From NCBI GenBank assembly GCA_900542395.1, contig UQNM01000086.1:1-8777 (forward strand): DNA of 8,777 nt, given 5' to 3'. The notes under the pieces were generated by a model. That model was not told the DNA's origin, did no database searches, and saw only the letters and a program-made list of their open reading frames with translations. A program made the position numbers and the translations under genes. Shown here in pieces: positions 4,945 to 8,777 of this stretch. The DNA is from an uncultured Eubacteriales bacterium (lineage in GTDB: Bacteria; Bacillota; Clostridia; Christensenellales; Aristaeellaceae). Positions within the stretch are counted from its first letter, which is position 1. Every line of letters starts with the position of its first letter.

Positions 4945-6141
4945 GTGCAAACGGTGATAGAGAAGATAAAGAGCCTAAAGATCAAAAGAATCGGGTGCGC
5001 CTGCCTGCTGCTGGCGCTTTTGTCGGCCGCCGCCGCGGCGGGGGCGCAGACGCTGGATGAACAGGTGGATCGGATTTTTCGGGATGCCAAGACGGTCGGC
5101 GGCGCGTTTCTGGTGGCGCAGGAGGGCGAGATCGTCTACGAACGCTATTACGGCGAGCAGCAGAAGACGACCCATGTGCCGGTGACGGAAAAGAGCTATT
5201 TCCGCTGCGCTTCCGTCACCAAGCTCGTCACGGGCATCGGCCTGATGCGGATGATGGACGACGGCCTGCTCGACCCGGACGAGGACATCAGCGTCTATCT
5301 GGGCTACGAGGCGGGCAACCCGCGCTATCCCGATACGCCGATCACCCTGCGCATGCTGATGAGCCACACGTCGGGGCTGAACGAAAATTCGTCGTATTCC
5401 CGCCTGTCCAGCAAGCTCAGCGACATGATTGCGCTGGATAAAAAGGCGGCGGCCAATTTCAAGGACGTCCGCCCCGGCAGCCAATACGCCTATTCCAACT
5501 TCGGCGCGGGCGTCACGGGCGCGATCATCGAATCCGTCACCGGGCAGGATGTGTCCTCCTTCATGCGGGAATACCTCTTCGCGCCGCTGGGCATCGACGC
5601 GGCCTATACCGCGACGCAGCTCGAGGAGGCGGAAACGTATCTCACCGCCACCTACCACAAGGACGGGTCGCTCTACCGCGCGCCGAGCTATCTGCTGCGT
5701 CAGGCATACGATGCGTTCGCCACGCCGGATACGCATTACCGCGTGACGGTCGGCAGCCTGCTGATCCGCCCGCGCGATTTGACGCGGCTGGGCATTGCTA
5801 TCTGCGGCGACGGCACGGTGGACGGCGTGCGCGTGCTCAGCGAAAAGGCGATTGCGATGATGCGGCAGGAGCAGAGCGTGGAAACGACGGGCATCACGAG
5901 CGATACGCCGTACAGCTTTTTCACCATCCGAAAGGATTCGCTGCTCGACGGGCGGCGCGTGTACGGCCATCAGGGCACGGACGAGGGGATCGTCTGCAAC
6001 CTGTACGTCGAGCCGGTCAGCCAGACCGTGTTCTGCGTGATGACCAACGGCTGCAAAACCACGCGGGAGGACGGAATCATGCGCATCACCAGAAGGCTCT
6101 GCGCGGCCGCGGCGGAGGTATTCCTGCCGGAGGCAGACTGA
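4945..6141 (+). CDS. Exported serine hydrolase, class C beta-lactamase/DD-peptidase family
   Basis: A 398-residue protein of the beta-lactamase-related serine hydrolase superfamily (AmpC, EstB, DD-carboxypeptidase type). The active-site serine motif is S90-V-T-K93, followed by Y183-S-N185 (YxN box) and H342-Q-G344 (third box, HxG instead of the KTG of penicillin-binding proteins). The N-terminus is a signal peptide: basic residues to about 15, a hydrophobic core at 17-33 rich in Leu and Ala, and a likely cut after AGA (about 34). There is no lipobox, so it is probably released or held at the cell surface. HxG members are often esterases or peptidases rather than true beta-lactamases; the substrate cannot be read from sequence. 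The GTG start follows GGGAGGA by 8 bases. It is transcribed alone, with a long structured leader upstream and a MITE-like element downstream. Confidence 0.9.
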   Translation: MQTVIEKIKSLKIKRIGCACLLLALLSAAAAAGAQTLDEQVDRIFRDAKTVGGAFLVAQEGEIVYERYYGEQQKTTHVPVTEKSYFRCASVTKLVTGIGLMRMMDDGLLDPDEDISVYLGYEAGNPRYPDTPITLRMLMSHTSGLNENSSYSRLSSKLSDMIALDKKAAANFKDVRPGSQYAYSNFGAGVTGAIIESVTGQDVSSFMREYLFAPLGIDAAYTATQLEEAETYLTATYHKDGSLYRAPSYLLRQAYDAFATPDTHYRVTVGSLLIRPRDLTRLGIAICGDGTVDGVRVLSEKAIAMMRQEQSVETTGITSDTPYSFFTIRKDSLLDGRRVYGHQGTDEGIVCNLYVEPVSQTVFCVMTNGCKTTREDGIMRITRRLCAAAAEVFLPEAD

Positions 6142-6149
6142 AATTTCAA

Positions 6150-6165
6150 AAGCGCGTCGGCGCTT
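6150..6165 (+). terminator. Hairpin remnant of the hydrolase terminator, interrupted by the palindromic element
   Basis: AAGCGC-GTCG-GCGCTT forms a 6-bp stem 8 bases behind the hydrolase stop codon. The T run expected after it is missing, because the palindromic element begins at 6167. The sequence after the element (6343 on) starts TTATTGTT. Joining the two flanks would restore a stem followed by T-rich sequence. Interpretation as a split terminator is inference. Confidence 0.4.
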
Positions 6166-6166
6166 G

Positions 6167-6342
6167 AGGAGCTGTCAAGCTTAAAACGGACATTTCAAGA
6201 AACAAGTATCTAAGCATTTTGGAATATGGGGCTTTGCCCCATCGCCCCACCAAAGGGCTTTCCGATCGCCCTTTGGAAACCTTCGGGCAAAAATACTTAG
6301 TTTTACTCTTGAAATACCGGTGTTGTTAGCTTGACAGCTCCT
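6167..6342. mobile_element. MITE-like palindromic element (176 bp, no coding capacity)
   Basis: The left end begins AGGAGCTGTCAAGCT and the right end is its exact reverse complement over 15 bases. The match continues imperfectly for about 55 bases inward, including ATTTCAAGA/TCTTGAAAT and related TAAGCATTTT/AAAATACTTA segments. The core holds two more perfect hairpins: ATGGGGC-TTT-GCCCCAT (6226-6242) and CCAAAGGGC/GCCCTTTGG (6250-6258 and 6268-6276). No transposase or open reading frame fits. Length, terminal inverted repeats and non-coding content suggest a miniature inverted-repeat element mobilised in trans. I see no clear target-site duplication. The ends carry TTGACA facing outward, a ready-made -35 box. 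Confidence 0.7.
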
Positions 6343-6370
6343 TTATTGTTAAAATGGCTGATTTTTTTCG

Positions 6371-6439
6371 AAGCCTTATCATAAAATTTGATGAAAGGCT
6401 TGAATTTTATGTTAGATTGATGTAAAATCAATGTAAAAT
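6371..6439 (+). promoter_or_regulatory. Promoter region of the antiporter-mgtC operon with nested dyads
   Basis: The best promoter is TTGAAT (6400-6405), 17 bases, TAAAAT (6423-6428). Around it are three inverted repeats: AAGCCTT (6371-6377)/AAGGCTT (6395-6401), ATAAAATT (6381-6388)/AATTTTAT (6403-6410), and ATTGAT (6416-6421)/ATCAAT (6427-6432). There is also a direct repeat TGTAAAAT at 6421-6428 and 6432-6439, 11 bases apart. The region is AT-rich, so some symmetry is expected by chance. The crowding over the -35 and -10 boxes still suggests regulation. Confidence 0.45.
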
Positions 6440-6466
6440 TCGAACAGGGAAGGAGAACGGGAAAAA

Positions 6467-7909
6467 TTGATCGAATCCATGCAGGCCTCGCCGGTGGCGC
6501 GGGTCATTATTTCTATTTCGGCCATGCTGTTCGCCGGTTTCGCAATGACGCGAATCACCAAGCGGTTCCGCCTGCCCAATGTGACGGGCTATATTCTGGC
6601 GGGCATTTTGATGGGGCCGTGCTGCTTGAATGTGATTCCGCAGACCATCATCGACGGAACGGATTTTCTTTCGGATGTGGCGCTGGCGTTCATCGCGTTC
6701 AGCGCGGGCGAGTTTTTCAAGGTGGAGGTGCTTCGGCGAAACGGCGCGAAGGTGATCGCCATCACCGTGCTGGAAGCCTGTCTGGCCTCGGCCGCGGTGT
6801 TCATCCTCGTCTACGGCGTGCTGCATCTGGAATTGAGCTTTTCCATCGTGCTCTCGGCGCTGGCCTCGGCCACAGCGCCCGCTTCCACCATGATGACGAT
6901 CCGGCAGACCGGCGCGCACGGCGACTTTGTCGATACGCTCCTGCAGGTCGTCGCGCTGGACGACGTGGTTGGCCTGATTCTGTACAGCGTCGCGATTTCC
7001 GTGGCGATGGCTTCGCAGAGCGGCAGCATGCAGCTTTCCACCGTGATCGCCCCGATTCTGGCGAATATCTGCGTACTGGCGCTGGGCGCGCTGTTCGGCG
7101 TGATGCTCAAGCTGTTTTTCCGCAAGCGCTCGACGGATAACCGGCTGATCGTCTCGATTGCGACGCTGTTCGCGTTCTGCGGCATCTGCGCGATGGCGGA
7201 CGTCTCGCCGCTGCTGGGCTGCATGTCCATGGGCATGACGTATATCAACCTGACGGAGGACGAAAAGCTGTTTCGCCAGCTCGGGTATTGGAGCCCGCCG
7301 ATTCTGCTGCTGTTCTTCGTGCGTTCCGGCCTGAGCTTCAACCTCGGCGCGCTGACGGATACGCTCGGCGCGAGCGGCAGTGTGCCGCTGCTGCTGGTCG
7401 GGATTCTGTATTTCGCGGGGCGCATCGTCGGCAAGTATGCGGGCGCGTATCTCGGCGCGCTTGCGGTCGGAAAGGGCAAGGGGGTTCGCAATTACCTCGG
7501 CCTCGCGCTGATTCCGCAGGCCGGCGTGGCCATCGGTCTGGCGGCGATGGGCGCGCGCACGCTCGGCGGCGAAATGGGCGAGATGCTGCAAACCATCATC
7601 CTCGCGTCCAGCGTGCTCTATGAGCTGGTCGGGCCGGGCTGCTCCAAGCTGGCGCTCTTCCTTTCCGGCTCGTATGGCCACGATGTGCCGGATGCGCCGC
7701 GCGTCGCGCCCGCCGTGCCGAAGAGCAGGCTGGAAACGCTGATTGAGCGCATGAAGACGATTGAGGCGCGCCTGCCCGATCCGGTGGAAACCAGCGCCGA
7801 GGAGGAGCTGGCGTTTACGCAGGCCGCGCAGGAACAATATGATTTGGCGCAGTATTATCATAACCGCCGCTTCAAGGGCGGCCGTGCGACAGGAGGCATC
7901 CATCCATGA
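6467..7909 (+). CDS. CPA2-type cation:proton antiporter (Na+/H+ or K+/H+)
   Basis: A 480-residue inner-membrane antiporter of the monovalent cation:proton antiporter-2 group. It has about 12-13 membrane helices between residues 10 and 400. Family motifs include the first-helix region RFRLPNVTGYILAGILMGP (33-51), the unwound-helix motif TAPAST (136-141), and ALDDVVGL (163-170), whose D165-D166 pair is the ion-binding DD of electrogenic exchangers. The helix LIPQAGVAIGL (348-358) is also typical. The tail (about 410-480) is soluble and charged. It has no TrkA-N/RCK nucleotide-binding domain, so it is not a full KefB/KefC-type channel. The start is TTG: it lies 11 bases behind AAGGAG (6450-6455), the same gap as in uxuA and the TPR gene, whereas the first ATG (6479) would be 23 bases away. 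Its stop overlaps the next start by ATGA. Which cation it moves is not decidable here. Confidence 0.92.
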   Translation: MIESMQASPVARVIISISAMLFAGFAMTRITKRFRLPNVTGYILAGILMGPCCLNVIPQTIIDGTDFLSDVALAFIAFSAGEFFKVEVLRRNGAKVIAITVLEACLASAAVFILVYGVLHLELSFSIVLSALASATAPASTMMTIRQTGAHGDFVDTLLQVVALDDVVGLILYSVAISVAMASQSGSMQLSTVIAPILANICVLALGALFGVMLKLFFRKRSTDNRLIVSIATLFAFCGICAMADVSPLLGCMSMGMTYINLTEDEKLFRQLGYWSPPILLLFFVRSGLSFNLGALTDTLGASGSVPLLLVGILYFAGRIVGKYAGAYLGALAVGKGKGVRNYLGLALIPQAGVAIGLAAMGARTLGGEMGEMLQTIILASSVLYELVGPGCSKLALFLSGSYGHDVPDAPRVAPAVPKSRLETLIERMKTIEARLPDPVETSAEEELAFTQAAQEQYDLAQYYHNRRFKGGRATGGIHP

Positions 7910-8619
7910 ACATGAACGACCCGATTGCATCGCTGCTGGGGAGCTGGGCAACCGAACTCAACCTGTATTCCGTCCTGCTGCGGGTGGCGGTTTCCGTCGT
8001 CTTTGCCGCCATGATCGGCTGTGAGCGCGCAAGCAAGCGCCACGCGGCGGGACAGCGGACGTTTATCCTCGTTTCGCTGGCCTCGACCATGGCCATGCTG
8101 CTGGATCAGAGTGTCGAGCGCGCGGGCGGGCCGCTGGTCTCTGCCGCGGCGGTGATCGCCATCGCCATCATCAGCAGCAACTCGATTCTCTACAGCTCCA
8201 AAAACCAGATCAAGGGGCTGACGACCTCGGTGGCGCTTTGGGCTTGCGGCGTGATCGGCCTGACCATCGGCGCGGGGCTGTATACGGTTTCCGTCATCGG
8301 CTATGCGGCGCTGATGTGCTGTCTGGCGCTGTTCCCGACGTTCGAAATCGACCTCAAAAACCGCTCCAACCACTTTGAGGTGCACCTTGAGCTGAAAAAC
8401 CGCGAGGATTTGCAGCGTTTTATCACCACCATGCGCACCCTCGGCCTGAAGATCGACGACATCGAGGCCAACCCGGCGTATATCAATTCCGGCCTGAGCG
8501 TGTATTCCGTTTCGCTGACGGTGCGGCAGAAGGACAGAGCCAAATACAGCAGCCATCAGGAGATGATCGAGGCGATCAATACGCTCGATTTCGTCTATTA
8601 TGCGGAGGAAATCGACTGA
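7906..8619 (+). CDS. Divergent MgtC/SapB-family membrane protein with C-terminal ACT-like domain
   Basis: A 237-residue protein. Residues 20-145 hold about four to five membrane helices with MgtC signatures: IGCERASKRHAAGQRTFILV (37-56, family pattern GxERE...GxRT) and KGLTTSVALW (103-112, family GLTTAA..W). The soluble tail (155-237) resembles the small ACT-like domain of MgtC proteins. Odd feature: the glycine-rich loop GIGFLGAG, normally found before GLTT, is replaced by AIAIISSNSIL (85-95). MgtC relatives influence Mg2+ limitation survival, membrane potential and F-type ATP synthase; the exact role differs between bacteria. The ATG lies in the ATGA overlap with the antiporter stop and follows AGGAGG (7891-7896) by 9 bases, so the two are translationally coupled. 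A joint role in cation or membrane-potential balance is inferred from this. Confidence 0.85.
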   Translation: MNMNDPIASLLGSWATELNLYSVLLRVAVSVVFAAMIGCERASKRHAAGQRTFILVSLASTMAMLLDQSVERAGGPLVSAAAVIAIAIISSNSILYSSKNQIKGLTTSVALWACGVIGLTIGAGLYTVSVIGYAALMCCLALFPTFEIDLKNRSNHFEVHLELKNREDLQRFITTMRTLGLKIDDIEANPAYINSGLSVYSVSLTVRQKDRAKYSSHQEMIEAINTLDFVYYAEEID

Positions 8620-8629
8620 TTCGGCGCAC

Positions 8630-8666
8630 AAAAAAATCGGAGAAGCGGTGAACTTCTCCGTTTTTT
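8630..8666 (+). terminator. Rho-independent terminator of the antiporter-mgtC operon
   Basis: CGGAGAAG (8638-8645) pairs with CTTCTCCG (8653-8660) around a 7-base loop, followed by six T (8661-8666). Seven A (8630-8636) precede the stem, so it could also stop transcription arriving from the right on the minus strand. It begins 11 bases after the mgtC-like stop codon. Confidence 0.9.
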
Positions 8667-8734
8667 ATTGACTTGCGGTAGATGAGCGAATCTGAAATGA
8701 TGGATATATTCTGATGACGGACGCGCCTGCCTGA

Positions 8735-8777
8735 CTCCCTCAGTCACGGCTGCGCCGTGCCAGACCTTCGGCGTTCC
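8735..8777. repeat. Palindromic intergenic repeat fragment at the right window edge
   Basis: The last 110 bases (8667-8777) contain no gene I can support. Near the end, CTCCCTCAGT is followed by CACGGC-TGC-GCCGTG (8745-8759), a tight hairpin, then CCAGACC. The layout, CTC.GTC then a GGC/GCC hairpin then AG, resembles 4711-4732 (CCTC, GGTC, GTCGGC-TTT-GCCGAC, AG). It looks like a member of a family of short palindromic repeats common in gut Clostridia, cut by the window edge; this is recalled from memory, not searched. Confidence 0.4.

Noticed and set aside
4945..6141. True beta-lactamase resistance gene
   Set aside because: The third box is HQG rather than KTG, and many paralogous hydrolases with this fold are esterases or peptidases. 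Resistance is not supported by sequence.
6331..6359. Promoter formed by the outward TTGACA of the palindromic element for the antiporter
   Set aside because: The only -10-like box, TAAAAT at 6350-6355, is 13 bases away. Nothing fits at 16-18 bases.
6371..6410. H-type RNA pseudoknot from the interleaved dyads
   Set aside because: Only one base would link the first stem to the second across a 7-bp groove, which is sterically implausible. The predicted transcription start also lies downstream.
6428..7951. Minus-strand open frame of 507 codons opposite the antiporter
   Set aside because: Low-complexity R/H/Q/A composition and full overlap with a strongly supported antiporter gene; a shadow frame.

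Overview
The window looks like the chromosome of a GC-rich, low-copy Gram-positive Firmicute, most likely a gut-type member of the Clostridia. The reasons are the strong AAGGAG-type ribosome binding sites, the near-consensus sigma-A promoters, the GTG and TTG starts, and the GC-rich coding sequence with AT-richer gaps. Short palindromic intergenic repeats of the kind I associate with gut Clostridia point the same way. The genus cannot be told from the sequence alone. No phage, CRISPR, transposase or defence gene is visible.

Left part (1-1106), minus strand. A tRNA-Lys(CUU) runs off the left edge behind a very good extended -10 promoter. Behind it lies a monocistronic gene for a two-helix membrane protein with a TPR-like cytoplasmic part, function unknown. 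It has its own promoter and an intrinsic terminator. Its -35 box lies inside a 27-bp dyad that could be an operator.

Centre (1177-4658), plus strand. Transcribed divergently from the TPR gene is a compact hexuronate operon: uxuA (mannonate dehydratase), uxuB (fructuronate reductase) and a GntR/FadR-type regulator as last gene. Together the two enzymes turn D-fructuronate into D-mannonate and then 2-keto-3-deoxygluconate. The isomerase, KDG kinase, aldolase and transporter of the pathway are not in the window.

The gap at 4659-4944 holds a hairpin right behind the regulator gene. A near-consensus promoter is embedded in that hairpin. A structured leader of about 240 nt follows, with two copies of a 30-bp GC-rich palindromic repeat (29/30 identical) and a strong hairpin that reads as a terminator only on the minus strand. 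The leader opens into an exported serine hydrolase of the class C beta-lactamase/DD-peptidase fold (4945-6141).

The gap at 6142-6466 (325 bases) holds no gene. It contains a 176-bp palindromic MITE-like element, apparently inserted at the tail of the hydrolase terminator, followed by an AT-rich promoter region with nested dyads. Next comes a two-gene, ATGA-overlapping operon: a CPA2-type cation:proton antiporter with the DD motif and a divergent MgtC/SapB-family membrane protein. It is closed by a bidirectional-looking terminator at 8630-8666. The last 110 bases have no gene and end in another small palindromic repeat fragment.

Most of the window is ordinary housekeeping and catabolic content. 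The points most worth a second look are the antiporter/MgtC pair with its altered MgtC motif, the MITE and its insertion point, the promoter-in-hairpin with structured leader, and the dyad between the divergent promoters.
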